This document shows positions 52,569-63,925 of a stretch of 64,000 nt of DNA, piece by piece. The notes below the pieces were generated by a model, which saw only the letters and a list, made by a program, of their open reading frames with translations, made no database searches and was not told the origin of the DNA. How positions within the stretch are numbered: position 1 is the stretch's first letter; the number at the start of each line of letters is the position of its first letter. The position numbers and the translations under genes were made by a program. This DNA comes from Simplicispira sp. 125 (lineage in GTDB: Bacteria > Pseudomonadota > Gammaproteobacteria > Burkholderiales > Burkholderiaceae_C): NCBI RefSeq assembly GCF_003096555.1, contig NZ_QEKM01000001.1, positions 3,596,001 to 3,660,000 of the forward strand, read 5' to 3'.

Positions 52569-53669
52569 ATGATCTTCTTGTCCGTCGTGGCATTCTTCGT
52601 GGCAGCGCTGGCTGCGGGGTTCATCGTGCGGTGGATGCGCAGCCATGCTGCTGCGTATGGCAACAGCATGCCGCAGCGGTTCCATTTTGGGGATGTGCCC
52701 CGGCTCGGCGGTGCGGCGGTGCTGCTGGGCCTGGGGGCGAGCTGGACATTGGGCATGGTGCAGACCTGGCAAGGCGATCCGGCGTCGCTGGGGCTGGGGG
52801 CGTGGGTGGGGGCGTGGCTGCTGGTGCTGCTGCCCTCGGCGGCTGGGGGCATTGCCGAGGACATGACGCAGCGCCTGACGGTGCGCTACCGGCTGGCCTT
52901 CACGGCGGCTTCGGGGGTGCTGGCCGTGGCTTTGCTGGGTTTGGCAGTGCCGCGGCTGGATCTGCCCTGGCTCGATATGCTGCTGGCGAATGTGCCCTGG
53001 ATCGGGTTTGCCATTGCACTGCTGGCGGTGGCGGGGCTGCCCCATGCATTCAACATCATTGATGGCTACAACGGGCTGGCGGGCATGGTGGCGCTGATTG
53101 TGTGCCTGGCGCTGGCCCATGTGGCCTTGCAGGTGGGCGACCGGGCGCTGGCGGCGCTGCTGGTGTCCACGGCGGCGGCCACGGCGGGGTTTTTGGTGTG
53201 GAATTACCCGCGTGGCATGTTGTTTGCCGGGGATGGTGGAGCCTACGTTTGGGGCGTGGTGATTGCGTTGGCCAGTGTTTCGCTGGTGCAGCGCAATGTG
53301 CTGGTGTCGCCCTGGTTTCCGCTGCTGTTGCTGATCTACCCGGTCTGGGAGACCGTGTTTTCCATCTACCGCAAGTTGGCGCGTGGCGTGTCACCGGGCG
53401 TGGCCGATGCGCTGCATTTTCACCAACTGATCTACCGGCGCATCGTGCGCAGCGTGTTCCATGACGACGAGTCGCGCCGCATGCTGATGCGCAATAACCG
53501 CACCTCGCCTTATCTGTGGGGCTTTACCTTGCTCACCGTCGTGCCGGCGGTGCTCTTCTGGAACAACACACCCGTGCTGATGGTGTTTTGCGCGCTGTTT
53601 GTGGTGAGCTATGTGGCGGCGTACCTGGCCATTGTGCGTTTCAAGGTGCCGACCTGGTTGCGCCGCTAA
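52569..53669 (+). CDS. WecA/MraY-type undecaprenyl-phosphate sugar-1-phosphate transferase
   Basis: A 366-residue polytopic enzyme with about ten helices that starts glycan synthesis on undecaprenyl phosphate. PRLGGAAVLLG, the acidic GGIAEDMTQRLTVRYRL, the metal-binding Asp motif AFNIIDGYNGLAGM and the cytoplasmic LHFHQLIYRR (HxH-like) are the family markers. It is last of the glycan operon, 84 bases after the transglycosylase, and is followed by a palindromic repeat copy. Likely sugar donor UDP-GlcNAc, not proven by sequence. Confidence 0.93.
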   Translation: MIFLSVVAFFVAALAAGFIVRWMRSHAAAYGNSMPQRFHFGDVPRLGGAAVLLGLGASWTLGMVQTWQGDPASLGLGAWVGAWLLVLLPSAAGGIAEDMTQRLTVRYRLAFTAASGVLAVALLGLAVPRLDLPWLDMLLANVPWIGFAIALLAVAGLPHAFNIIDGYNGLAGMVALIVCLALAHVALQVGDRALAALLVSTAAATAGFLVWNYPRGMLFAGDGGAYVWGVVIALASVSLVQRNVLVSPWFPLLLLIYPVWETVFSIYRKLARGVSPGVADALHFHQLIYRRIVRSVFHDDESRRMLMRNNRTSPYLWGFTLLTVVPAVLFWNNTPVLMVFCALFVVSYVAAYLAIVRFKVPTWLRR

Positions 53670-53683
53670 AAGTAAAAACGGAG

Positions 53684-53740
53684 TATTTTTGGCCTCTGGC
53701 GCTTATCCAGTAAGCGCTATAAGCTATTTACTTAATAGCA
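53684..53740 (+). repeat. short palindromic repeat, best-preserved intergenic copy
   Basis: GCGCTTA-tccag-TAAGCGC (53699-53717) and GCTATT-tactt-AATAGC (53723-53739) form two adjacent hairpins, preceded by TTTTTGGCCTCT. The 37 bases from GGCCTC to AGCTAT are the spacing shared by copies in lnt, rfbB, rfbD, the kinase gene and at 17381-17442. It fills the gap between two convergent genes and may act as a bidirectional terminator. Confidence 0.85.
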
Positions 53741-53747
53741 TTTCGGT

Positions 53748-55595
53748 TTAACGCGCCAACGTGACCCAGGCCTGCGTGAGCCTGCGTGTCAGCTCTTGTG
53801 GCTGGCGCACCAGGGCGTAACCGTTGCTGCCGAACAGCATGGGCAGGTAATCGTGCGCTTCGTGGTCTATGGTGACGCAGAACGGCGTAAGGCCTGCGTC
53901 ACGCGCCTCCTGGATGGCGTGGCGGGTGTCTTCCAGGCCATAGCGGCCTTCGTAAATGTCGAGGTCGTTGGGTTTGCCGTCGGTCAGCACCAGCAGCAGG
54001 CGCTGGCGCTCGGGGCGGGCGGCGAGGCGCCGGGTGGCATCGCGCACGGCCGCGCCCATGCGGGTGTAGAAGCCGGGCTTGAGGGCGCCAACCCGTGCGC
54101 GCGCCGGCTCGCCCCAGCGCTCGCCAAACCCCTTGATGTGCTGGATGCGCACGTGCTGGCGGCGCACCGAGCTGAATCCCAGCATTTCAAACGCATCGCC
54201 AGTGGCTGCAAGCGCCTCACCAAACACATACAGCGCATCACGGATGACGTCGATCACGCGGGCGTCTGACGTGGCGTAGGCGTCGGTGGAGAGCGACAGG
54301 TCGGCCAGCAGCAAGGTGGCCAGGCTGCGCTCGCCGCGCTCGCGGCGGGTGTAGATGGGCGGTGCGTCGCTGTGTTGCACACCGCCGCGCGCCTCTGTCT
54401 GGAAGCGCACCCAGGCGTCCAGGTCGAGTTCGTCGCCGCTGTGCTGGGCCTTGATGTTGCGCGGTGCGGCGCGCAGCACTTCAAGGCGGCGGCGCACGCG
54501 GTGGGCCGTGGCGCGCAGGTGCGGCGATGGCACGAAAGGCGCTTGCGGCTGGGTGACCAGGCATTGCACCGCGCAGTGGTCGGGCAGCAGGGCGCGGCGG
54601 CGCCAGTCCCATTCAGGGGTTTTGCGACCGGGGCCGAGGGGGCGGTCGTCGGCGCTGGCGCTGGGCAGGTCAAGGTCGAACTTGACGCGCGAGGCCGTGG
54701 TTTGCTTGCCGCGCGCCAGCGTGAGCGTATCCATATCGTCAGCGGCGGCCTGGGCGTTGGGGTCGGGTTCGTCGTCGCTGCCGCGTGCCAGGCGAACGAA
54801 TTCGCTCCAGGTGGTGATGGATTCTGTTTTGGGTGCCACGAGCAGGGGGTTGCGCTCCTCACCCGTGTCGGCACGCTTGGCGCGGCGGCGGCGCTTGCTG
54901 GCCTCGTCCTGCGCGGTGGGGTCTTGCTCGGTGTCGGGGTCTGGGCCGTCGCCTGCTGTGCTGGTTGTAATGGGCGTGGCTTCGATCTGTGCCGGGGCGT
55001 CGGCGGCCAGCCAGAGCCACACGGGCGCCACTTGCCCAGGCTGCACGAACAGGGCGCCGTGGTCTTCTCCGCGCAGGGCGGCTTGTACCGCGGCTTCAAA
55101 CGGTACCGCCGCAGCGCGCAGGCTGGAAAGCGCCGGGCGCTGTGCCAGGTGGGCTGTTACCAGTGCGGCGTGGCGGCTGCGCAGGCCGGCAAAGCGCTGC
55201 AGGGCGCGGCTGCTGGCGGCGCGGTTGTCGGCAATCCAGTCGCCCGTGGGTTCAAACACGGCGGCCAGTGCTGCCAGCCACAAATAAAGGTCGTGGTTGA
55301 GTGCGCGCTGGTCGAACACGCCGATTTCGGGCGGTAGCGCCAGCACCTCGGGGTCGAGGCGGCTTTGTGCGCTGCGCTGGTTGCTGCCAGCGACGCGCTC
55401 CAGGAAGCGCCGCGCGCCGCCATGGCGCGAGGCTGCAGCGGGCGCTACGCGCACCGCAGGGTCGCCGCCACCCGCACGGTAGAGCAGGGCGATGCTGCGC
55501 TGCATATCGGCCAGCAATACACGCTCGGCGTTGGGCGGTGCGGCTGCGATGCGGGTGATGGCCTTGTGCCACCACTGGCCTACCCATTCTTCCAT
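53748..55595 (-). CDS. norD: nitric oxide reductase activation protein NorD
   Basis: A 615-residue accessory protein needed for active NO reductase. The C-terminal third (about 425-610) is a von Willebrand A domain: LLADLSLSTDAY is the MIDAS DxSxS and VLTDGKPNDLDIYEGRYG carries the later Asp. The central part is acidic and low in complexity (about 215-300). It works with the AAA+ protein NorQ to insert iron cofactors or assemble NorB. Start and stop are coupled to the polyferredoxin gene (TGATG overlap). Last gene of the nor operon. Confidence 0.95.
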   Translation of the reverse strand: MEEWVGQWWHKAITRIAAAPPNAERVLLADMQRSIALLYRAGGGDPAVRVAPAAASRHGGARRFLERVAGSNQRSAQSRLDPEVLALPPEIGVFDQRALNHDLYLWLAALAAVFEPTGDWIADNRAASSRALQRFAGLRSRHAALVTAHLAQRPALSSLRAAAVPFEAAVQAALRGEDHGALFVQPGQVAPVWLWLAADAPAQIEATPITTSTAGDGPDPDTEQDPTAQDEASKRRRRAKRADTGEERNPLLVAPKTESITTWSEFVRLARGSDDEPDPNAQAAADDMDTLTLARGKQTTASRVKFDLDLPSASADDRPLGPGRKTPEWDWRRRALLPDHCAVQCLVTQPQAPFVPSPHLRATAHRVRRRLEVLRAAPRNIKAQHSGDELDLDAWVRFQTEARGGVQHSDAPPIYTRRERGERSLATLLLADLSLSTDAYATSDARVIDVIRDALYVFGEALAATGDAFEMLGFSSVRRQHVRIQHIKGFGERWGEPARARVGALKPGFYTRMGAAVRDATRRLAARPERQRLLLVLTDGKPNDLDIYEGRYGLEDTRHAIQEARDAGLTPFCVTIDHEAHDYLPMLFGSNGYALVRQPQELTRRLTQAWVTLAR

Positions 55596-56677
55596 CAGTG
55601 AATCCCCTCGCGTTTTTGGCGCAGGGTTTCACGCACGGCGTCCAGGCCCACTTTCCACTCCAGCGTGGGGGTGCGCCCCTGGTCGGTCTGGGTGGCGTCG
55701 CAGGCGTCAAGGCACTGGCCGCACTGCACGCAGGCAAACATCATGCGTTTGATGTTGCGTGGATTCAGGCGCATGGGGCAGGCATGGTCGCAGGCGCTGC
55801 CGCTGGGCACCGGCCGTTGACCGAGAGGATGGGGTTGCGCGCGTGGCGTTTCCGCGGACAGCGTTTTCGAGCGGCTGGTGGGCATGACTTCACAGGTCTT
55901 GCATTCGCGCGCGCGGCTGCGGGTGAACGACACCACCATGGCCTTGGGGTTGGCCATCCAGGCCAGGCTTTGGAACAGGCCCACAGCGCAGCCGTAGCGG
56001 CAGAACAGATGCCGTGCCAGGGTGAATTCGAGGGTGAAGACGAGCGTTCCCACACCGAGAAAGCGCGCCTGGTTGGGGCTCAAAGTGCCGTGCACCAGGT
56101 TGCCCCAAATCTCGGCGGGAGGCAGCAGGTAGGTGAGCAGCGTGATGGCCCAGACGAAGCCAAACACCAAGCATGCGGCCAGGAAGACGGGCCACCAGCG
56201 CTTGTCGGCACTGCGGCCCGGGCGGGGCGTTGGGGATTTGTCCCACACGCTGAGCTTGCCGGTGGCGCGGTGCAGCAGGTCGTTGAGGGTCTCAACGAGC
56301 GAAAAATGGGGGCACAGCCAGCCGCAGTACAGGCGCCCATAGTGGTACGCCACCGCCAGGAAACCGATGACCAGCGATAACACGGGCAGGATGCCGCGCC
56401 AGACAATGGACCAGGCGGTCTGTGCTGCGGTGGCCTCGCCACGCACAAAGGCGTCGATGCCCAGCGACCAGCGGAAACCGAGCACCCAGAGTTGGGTCTC
56501 GTTCAAATCAAAGCGCAGCAGGTTGAGTGCCGGCGCGAGCAGGAAAACAGCAAAAAACGACAGCTGTAACCACCGGCGACGGCGCTGCAGCACCTGGGTG
56601 TGTGCCAGGGGGGCCTGCGCTGCATTGCCCGTGCCGCATGCGGCGGCACTGGCGCAGCTGGAGCAATCAGTCCCCAT
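55595..56677 (-). CDS. membrane polyferredoxin (NosR/NapH/CcoG-like), within nor operon
   Basis: A 360-residue protein with about five membrane helices (residues 35-240). The membrane CxxxCP motif is YCGWLCP, a second C..C pair is FCRYGCAVG, and soluble clusters include CKTCE, SACDHACPM and CVQCGQCLDACD, so two [4Fe-4S] clusters are likely. The N-terminus DCSSCASAAACG is unusually Cys-rich. It lies between norQ and norD and overlaps both. An electron-transfer or cofactor-assembly role for NO reductase is inferred from position. ATG 56677 is preferred over an upstream reading inside norQ. Confidence 0.85.
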   Translation of the reverse strand: MGTDCSSCASAAACGTGNAAQAPLAHTQVLQRRRRWLQLSFFAVFLLAPALNLLRFDLNETQLWVLGFRWSLGIDAFVRGEATAAQTAWSIVWRGILPVLSLVIGFLAVAYHYGRLYCGWLCPHFSLVETLNDLLHRATGKLSVWDKSPTPRPGRSADKRWWPVFLAACLVFGFVWAITLLTYLLPPAEIWGNLVHGTLSPNQARFLGVGTLVFTLEFTLARHLFCRYGCAVGLFQSLAWMANPKAMVVSFTRSRARECKTCEVMPTSRSKTLSAETPRAQPHPLGQRPVPSGSACDHACPMRLNPRNIKRMMFACVQCGQCLDACDATQTDQGRTPTLEWKVGLDAVRETLRQKREGIH

Positions 56678-57515
56678 CACCCACCACGGCGCGTACCACT
56701 TCGTCGAGCGCACGCAGCGTATCGTGATCGTCGCTCAGGGCATCGACCACGGCGGCGCGGCAGGCGTCAACCAGGGGGAGGCCCGACGCCACGAGGCGCG
56801 CGGCCATCACCAGCAAGCGGGTACTGGCCGTTTCTTCGAGGTCGTGGTCGGTGAGGCGGCGCAGCGCCTGGGCCAGTTGCACCAGGCGGGCGGCAATCTC
56901 GGGCGTGGCGCGGCCTTCGCGCTCGAGGATGGCGCGCTCGACCGTGGGTTCGGGGTAATCCAGCGTGAGCGCGATGAAGCGCTGGCGCGTGCTGGGCTTG
57001 AGACCCTTGAGCAGGTTCTGGTAGCCCGGGTTGTACGAGATGACGAGCATGAACTCAGGCGGCGCGGCGATGAGTTCGCCTGTGCGCTCAATGGGCAGTA
57101 CGCGCCGGTCGTCGGCCAGCGGGTGCAGCACCACGGTGGTGTCCTTGCGCGCTTCCACCACTTCGTCCAGGTAAAGAATGGCGCCTTCCCGCACAGCGCG
57201 TGTCAGCGGGCCATCGGCCCAGACGGTATTGCCATGGCCGATCAGATGGCGTCCGACGAGGTCGGCTGCGCTCAGATCGTCATGGCAGGAAACGGTGATG
57301 AGCGGGCGCGCCAGGCGCGCCGCCATGTGCTCCACGAACCGCGTTTTACCGCAGCCCGTGGGGCCCTTGATCAGCAGCGGGAGCTGCTGGGCGAAGCAGT
57401 GCTCGAACAGCGCGCACTCACCCGCCTGTGCGGCGTACCAGGGCACCGAGGCCCCGCCTGCCACCCGTTGGGGGGCGGCAGGCGCCGACACGAAGGCTTG
57501 TTCGGCGCTGTTCAT
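56667..57515 (-). CDS. norQ: nitric oxide reductase activation ATPase NorQ
   Basis: A 282-residue MoxR-type AAA+ ATPase of the CbbQ/NirQ/NorQ group. Walker A is GPTGCGKT (about 51-58), Walker B is ILYLDEVVEA, and sensor-type text follows (MLVISYNPGYQNLLKGLKPSTRQRF). It remodels NorB together with the VWA protein NorD. It begins two bases after norB and overlaps the polyferredoxin gene by eleven. Confidence 0.96.
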   Translation of the reverse strand: MNSAEQAFVSAPAAPQRVAGGASVPWYAAQAGECALFEHCFAQQLPLLIKGPTGCGKTRFVEHMAARLARPLITVSCHDDLSAADLVGRHLIGHGNTVWADGPLTRAVREGAILYLDEVVEARKDTTVVLHPLADDRRVLPIERTGELIAAPPEFMLVISYNPGYQNLLKGLKPSTRQRFIALTLDYPEPTVERAILEREGRATPEIAARLVQLAQALRRLTDHDLEETASTRLLVMAARLVASGLPLVDACRAAVVDALSDDHDTLRALDEVVRAVVGDGD

Positions 57516-57517
57516 GT

Positions 57518-59424
<1,907 letters not shown>

Positions 59425-59460
59425 GGGGTTCCTTATGGAGTTGCGATGAATACAGGTTGA

Positions 59461-59501
59461 ACATTACCGGGATAACCCTCGGTGTGGTTGACTATAATCA
59501 A
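59461..59501. promoter_or_regulatory. FNR/DNR-type box and norC promoter
   Basis: TTGAC-TATA-ATCAA (59488-59501) matches the CRP/FNR-family consensus TTGAT-N4-ATCAA in nine of ten positions. On the minus strand a TAATGT -10-like element (59461-59466) lies where a -41.5 activator site would need it for norC. The same box faces norE. AAGATGAATTT at 59503-59513 resembles one NsrR half-site, with no convincing second half. Control by low oxygen and NO is inferred. Confidence 0.7.
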
Positions 59502-59618
59502 TAAGATGAATTTTACGTGACTCTTTTTAGCGACGCCTCGCTCGCCACAGTTGTTGCGTCGCACAATCTCCTGCAGGTAGGCCCCATGGCCGCTTGTAGG
59601 GTGCACGGCACTGAAACC

Positions 59619-60236
59619 ATGACTTCTAATGCTTCTTCAACTTCCGATCATCTGTTGCTTAAAACCGACACCAACGCAGGCCCGCGACTGCGCGGTGACC
59701 TGGGCGTGTGGTTTGTCATCCTGCTGGAACTGCTGACTTTCGCCATCCTGTTCGTTGCCTACGCCTTTGCGCGCAACCGCGAGCCTGCCCTGTTCCAGGC
59801 GGGGCAGGCCACGCTGGACCTGCATTCGGGCGCGCTCAACACGGTGTTGCTGATCACGGGTAGCTGGTGTGTGGCGCGCGCCGTGCAGGCGGTGCGGCGC
59901 GATGCCGTGCAGGCCGGGGCGCGTTGGCTGGTGGGTTCCCTGGTCTGTGGCGCTGGCTTTGTGGTGGTCAAGCTGGCCGAATACGCGGGCAAGGCGCAGG
60001 CCTGGGCGGACATGGGTGACGACGACACTTTTTATATGCTGTATTTCATCCTCACGGGCTTCCACTTCCTGCACGTGGTGGTCGGTATGCTGGCCATCGC
60101 CTACCTGTGGTGGCGCACCCGGCGCGGCGCCTACGGTCGCCACGACTGCCACGCGCTGGAGACGGGCGCGGCCTTCTGGCACATGGTCGATCTGTTGTGG
60201 ATCGTGCTGTTCCCGCTGGTCTATGTGCTGCGCTGA
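59619..60236 (+). CDS. norE: NorE, cytochrome c oxidase subunit III-like protein
   Basis: A 205-residue membrane protein with five helices, of the CoxIII family. VWFVILLELLTFAILFVAY opens it, and LYFILTGFHFLHVVVGMLAIAYLWWRTRR and HMVDLLWIVLFPLVYVLR close it. NorE is not part of purified cNOR but supports its activity. ATG 59619 is used; ATG 59586 would add eleven unconserved residues. It is divergent from norC and shares its regulatory region. Confidence 0.92.
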   Translation: MTSNASSTSDHLLLKTDTNAGPRLRGDLGVWFVILLELLTFAILFVAYAFARNREPALFQAGQATLDLHSGALNTVLLITGSWCVARAVQAVRRDAVQAGARWLVGSLVCGAGFVVVKLAEYAGKAQAWADMGDDDTFYMLYFILTGFHFLHVVVGMLAIAYLWWRTRRGAYGRHDCHALETGAAFWHMVDLLWIVLFPLVYVLR

Positions 60237-60248
60237 AAGGGTTTGAAC

Positions 60249-60515
60249 ATGCATGAATCACGACTGAACCGCGCCTGGCTGCTGCTGCTGGCCATCACGG
60301 GTGTGACCTTCTGGATGGGCGAGAGCGGGTCTTCGGTGGGCAGCCTGGCGGTGGCACTGGCGGTGCTGGGGCAGGCCTTCGTCAAGGGTCTGGTGGTAGC
60401 GCTGGAGTTTCTGGAGTTGCGCGAAGCGCCCGCGCTCTGGCGCTGGCTGATTGCTGGCTGGCTGGTGCTGGTGCTGGGTTTGATTGTGCTGGCGTATGCG
60501 CTGGGCCTGCCCTGA
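60249..60515 (+). CDS. norF: NorF-like small membrane protein (cytochrome oxidase subunit IV family)
   Basis: An 88-residue protein with three hydrophobic helices (about 9-25, 31-52 and 64-86). The core LAVLGQAFVKGLVVALEFLELR matches small NorF / COX4-type proteins. It follows norE by 12 bases with AAAGGG before the ATG, so the pair forms norEF. Identification rests on size, topology and position. Confidence 0.8.
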   Translation: MHESRLNRAWLLLLAITGVTFWMGESGSSVGSLAVALAVLGQAFVKGLVVALEFLELREAPALWRWLIAGWLVLVLGLIVLAYALGLP

Positions 60516-61478
<963 letters not shown>

Positions 61479-61484
61479 TGAGCA

Positions 61485-61600
61485 CCCCCCTGAGTCGCTG
61501 CGCGCCTTCCCCCCTCTCTTGCATTGCTGCGCAATGCGGAGGGGGACACCGCCAGCGCGGCGGGGCGGCCCTTGCGCGGCGGTTGCTGGCCTGGGCCGCG
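61485..61600 (+). repeat. GC-rich stop-adjacent repeat, copy 3
   Basis: It begins CCCCCCTGAG six bases after the argB stop and continues with GCGCCTTCCCCCC, the hairpin GCATTGC-TGC-GCAATGC, AGGGGGACACCGCCAGCGCG and GCGGGGCGGCCCTTGCGCGG. The 3' end (GGCCTGGGCCGCG) matches the copy behind hppD better than the one behind glyQ. Confidence 0.9.
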
Positions 61601-61669
61601 CGCAATGCAAGCGCTGTACCTGTTGCATGGGCCACATCAATGCGCCTCATTAAACGCAGGGGATGAACC

Positions 61670-62368
61670 ATGCGCCTCCTTTTGGTCGAAGATGACATCA
61701 TGGTCGCCAGCGGCATCAAGCTGGGCTTGACCGACGCCGGTTACGCGGTGGACTGGGTGGGCAGCGGTGAGCGGGCCGAAGAAGTGCTCCAGCGGGAGAC
61801 TTTTGATGTGGCGGTGGTGGATATCGGTCTGCCGGGCATGGACGGTCTGGAACTGACGCGCCGCCTGCGCCGCCCGGAGATGGCCAGCCGCGACATGCCG
61901 GTGCTGATCTTGACGGCGCGCGACGCCCTGCAGGACCGCGTGCAGGGCCTGGACCTGGGCGCGGACGACTACATGGTCAAGCCGTTCGAGTTGCCCGAAC
62001 TGTTGGCCCGGTTGCGGGCGCTGCTGCGGCGCTCGCAGGCGGCCACCACGGCCGTACTGGGTTTTGGGCCGCTGGAGCTTGACACCGCCAACCGCCAGGT
62101 GAGCATCCGCCCTGCGGCGGACGCTGCCTTGCTGCCCATCGACCTGGGGCCGCGTGAATGGACGGTGCTCGAATACCTCATGATCCATGCGCCCAAACCT
62201 GCCAGCAAAGACAAGCTGCTGCAGGCGCTGACCGGCTGGGACAAGGAAATCACCCCCAACGCGGTGGAGGTGTACGTCTCGCGCCTGCGCGGCAAGCTCG
62301 AACCCCATGGCGTGGGATTGCGTTCCATCCGGGGGTTTGGCTACCGGCTGGAACTGCTGGGCGTCTGA
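61670..62368 (+). CDS. OmpR-family response regulator (TctD/QseB-like)
   Basis: A 232-residue two-domain regulator. The receiver (1-118) has the acidic pair EDD (7-9), phosphoacceptor Asp51 (VVDIGLPGMDG) and the Lys of VKPFELPELLARLRALLRR. The C-terminal winged helix (about 135-230) has ALTGWDKEITPNAVEVYVSRLRGKLE and IRGFGYRLE. It is followed 78 bases later by its sensor kinase. TctD-type regulators control tricarboxylate uptake; no transporter gene is in view. Confidence 0.93.
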   Translation: MRLLLVEDDIMVASGIKLGLTDAGYAVDWVGSGERAEEVLQRETFDVAVVDIGLPGMDGLELTRRLRRPEMASRDMPVLILTARDALQDRVQGLDLGADDYMVKPFELPELLARLRALLRRSQAATTAVLGFGPLELDTANRQVSIRPAADAALLPIDLGPREWTVLEYLMIHAPKPASKDKLLQALTGWDKEITPNAVEVYVSRLRGKLEPHGVGLRSIRGFGYRLELLGV

Positions 62369-62446
62369 ACGCCGAGTGACTTGCGCCATGGCTGTGTGTG
62401 CACCGACTGCACTGTGCCTGCACTGCAGCGGAGATCGGAAAACACG

Positions 62447-63925
62447 ATGACCATGCTGCGCCCCCGCTTGCGGGCCATGACCTCCGATTTGCGCAACCGC
62501 CTCTTGCTGTTGCTGGTGCTGCCCTTGTGCGCACTGGCGCTGTTGGGGGCGTGGATGGATTACCGCTCGGCCGATGAGGCCGCCGCGCGGCACGACCAGC
62601 GCCTGGTACGCCTGCTGCCGGCGCTGGCCGATTCGGTGCTGTCTGCCGGGGCGGCCAAAGGCGACCTTCCGGTCTGGTTGCCCGCACCGCTCGTGGAAGA
62701 TTTCTTGCGCCAAAGCAACTACACCAGCTTCAGCGTGCGCGATCTGTCGGGCCGTTTGTTGCTGGGCGACGAGTGGGTGCATGGTGCGGTGCCGGCCACA
62801 CTGGATCCGGAATTCCAGAGTGTGGAATTCAGTGGTGTGACCTACCGTGTCGCGGTTCAGCGCGGGCGCACCGGGGCGGGCGAACTGGTGGTGGCCCTGG
62901 CCGATGGCACCGATCCGCGCCAGCAGTGGGCGCAGCACCTGTTGTTGCGGGTACTGCTGCCCAATCTGGTGCTGGTGGCAGCGGCAGGGCTGGCGATCCA
63001 TTGGGCGGTGCGCCGGGCGTTCAAGCCGCTGCTGGACCTGGCGGCCACGGTGGAGCGGCGCTCACCCCGTGACCTCAGTGCCATCGACGAAGCGGCGTCG
63101 CCGTCTGAAGTGCGGCCGCTGGTGCACTCGCTCAACCGGCTTTTTGTTCTGGTGAATGCGCAGGCCGAAAGCCAGCGCCGCTTTGTGGCCGATGCCGCGC
63201 ACCAACTGCGCACCCCCCTGGCGGGTCTGCAGGCCCAGGTAGAGGCCTGGGCCATGCTGGCGCGCTCCAGTGCGAAAACCATCGATGGCGCACCGGAATC
63301 ACAGTCAAATGTGCCTCCAGGGCAAGATAGTAAAACGATGCCAGCTATTACATTAGGAGCGGCTGAAATCGAAAAACTGCGCGATGCCACGCGCCGCACC
63401 TCGCAACTGGCGCACCAGTTGCTGGCGCTCTCACGCGCCGATGCCCGCAGCCTGGACGGCCAGACCATGCAGCGCGTGGATCTGCAGGACCTGTGCGAGA
63501 CCATGTTGGAGATGTTTCTCGATGCCGCCACTGGCAAGGGCATCGACCTGGGGTTGGAGGCCGAGCCAGCCCATGTCATGGGACATGCCTGGCTGCTGCG
63601 CGAACTGTTGTCGAACCTGGTGGACAACGCCATCAAGTACACGCCCCCCGGGGGTAGCGTCACCATTCGCTGCGGGACCCTATCGGGGCTGCAGGGTAGT
63701 TTGCGCGCCGCCTTGCAGGTGGAGGATGACGGCCCCGGGGTGCCAGCGGCTGAACGCTCGCGGGTACTGGAGCGCTTTTACCGGGTGCAGGGAACGGTGG
63801 GCCAGGGCACCGGTCTGGGCTTGCCCATTGCCGATGAAATCGCCCGTGCCCATGGGGCCCTGCTCACGCTGGCAGACGGCAGCAATGGCCGGGGCTTGTT
63901 GGTGGTGCTGCTGTTTCCTGCCTGA
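62447..63925 (+). CDS. sensor histidine kinase (TctE-like)
   Basis: A 492-residue inner-membrane kinase. Two helices (about 21-40 and 163-185) enclose a 2CSK_N-type periplasmic domain, followed by HAMP-like text and the DHp domain with His252 (ADAAHQLRTPLAGLQ). The ATPase domain has the N box LLSNLVDNAIKYTPPGG, the G1 DDGPGVP and the G2 GTGLGLPIADEIA. The DHp hairpin contains an extra segment (about residues 275-305, TIDGAPESQSNVPPGQDSKT) encoded largely by a palindromic repeat copy. Start after a weak site; an in-frame ATG two codons later (62453) is possible. Confidence 0.93.
   Translation: MTMLRPRLRAMTSDLRNRLLLLLVLPLCALALLGAWMDYRSADEAAARHDQRLVRLLPALADSVLSAGAAKGDLPVWLPAPLVEDFLRQSNYTSFSVRDLSGRLLLGDEWVHGAVPATLDPEFQSVEFSGVTYRVAVQRGRTGAGELVVALADGTDPRQQWAQHLLLRVLLPNLVLVAAAGLAIHWAVRRAFKPLLDLAATVERRSPRDLSAIDEAASPSEVRPLVHSLNRLFVLVNAQAESQRRFVADAAHQLRTPLAGLQAQVEAWAMLARSSAKTIDGAPESQSNVPPGQDSKTMPAITLGAAEIEKLRDATRRTSQLAHQLLALSRADARSLDGQTMQRVDLQDLCETMLEMFLDAATGKGIDLGLEAEPAHVMGHAWLLRELLSNLVDNAIKYTPPGGSVTIRCGTLSGLQGSLRAALQVEDDGPGVPAAERSRVLERFYRVQGTVGQGTGLGLPIADEIARAHGALLTLADGSNGRGLLVVLLFPA
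63311..63360 (+). repeat. short palindromic repeat, copy in the kinase gene
   Basis: GCCTCCAGGGCAAGATAGTA then AAACGATGCCAGCTATT and a closing TTAGGAGC. From GCCTC to AGCTATT it spans 37 bases, identical to the copy at 53684-53740; ends are conserved while the central stem has drifted. It is in frame, in the loop of the DHp helical hairpin. Confidence 0.6.
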
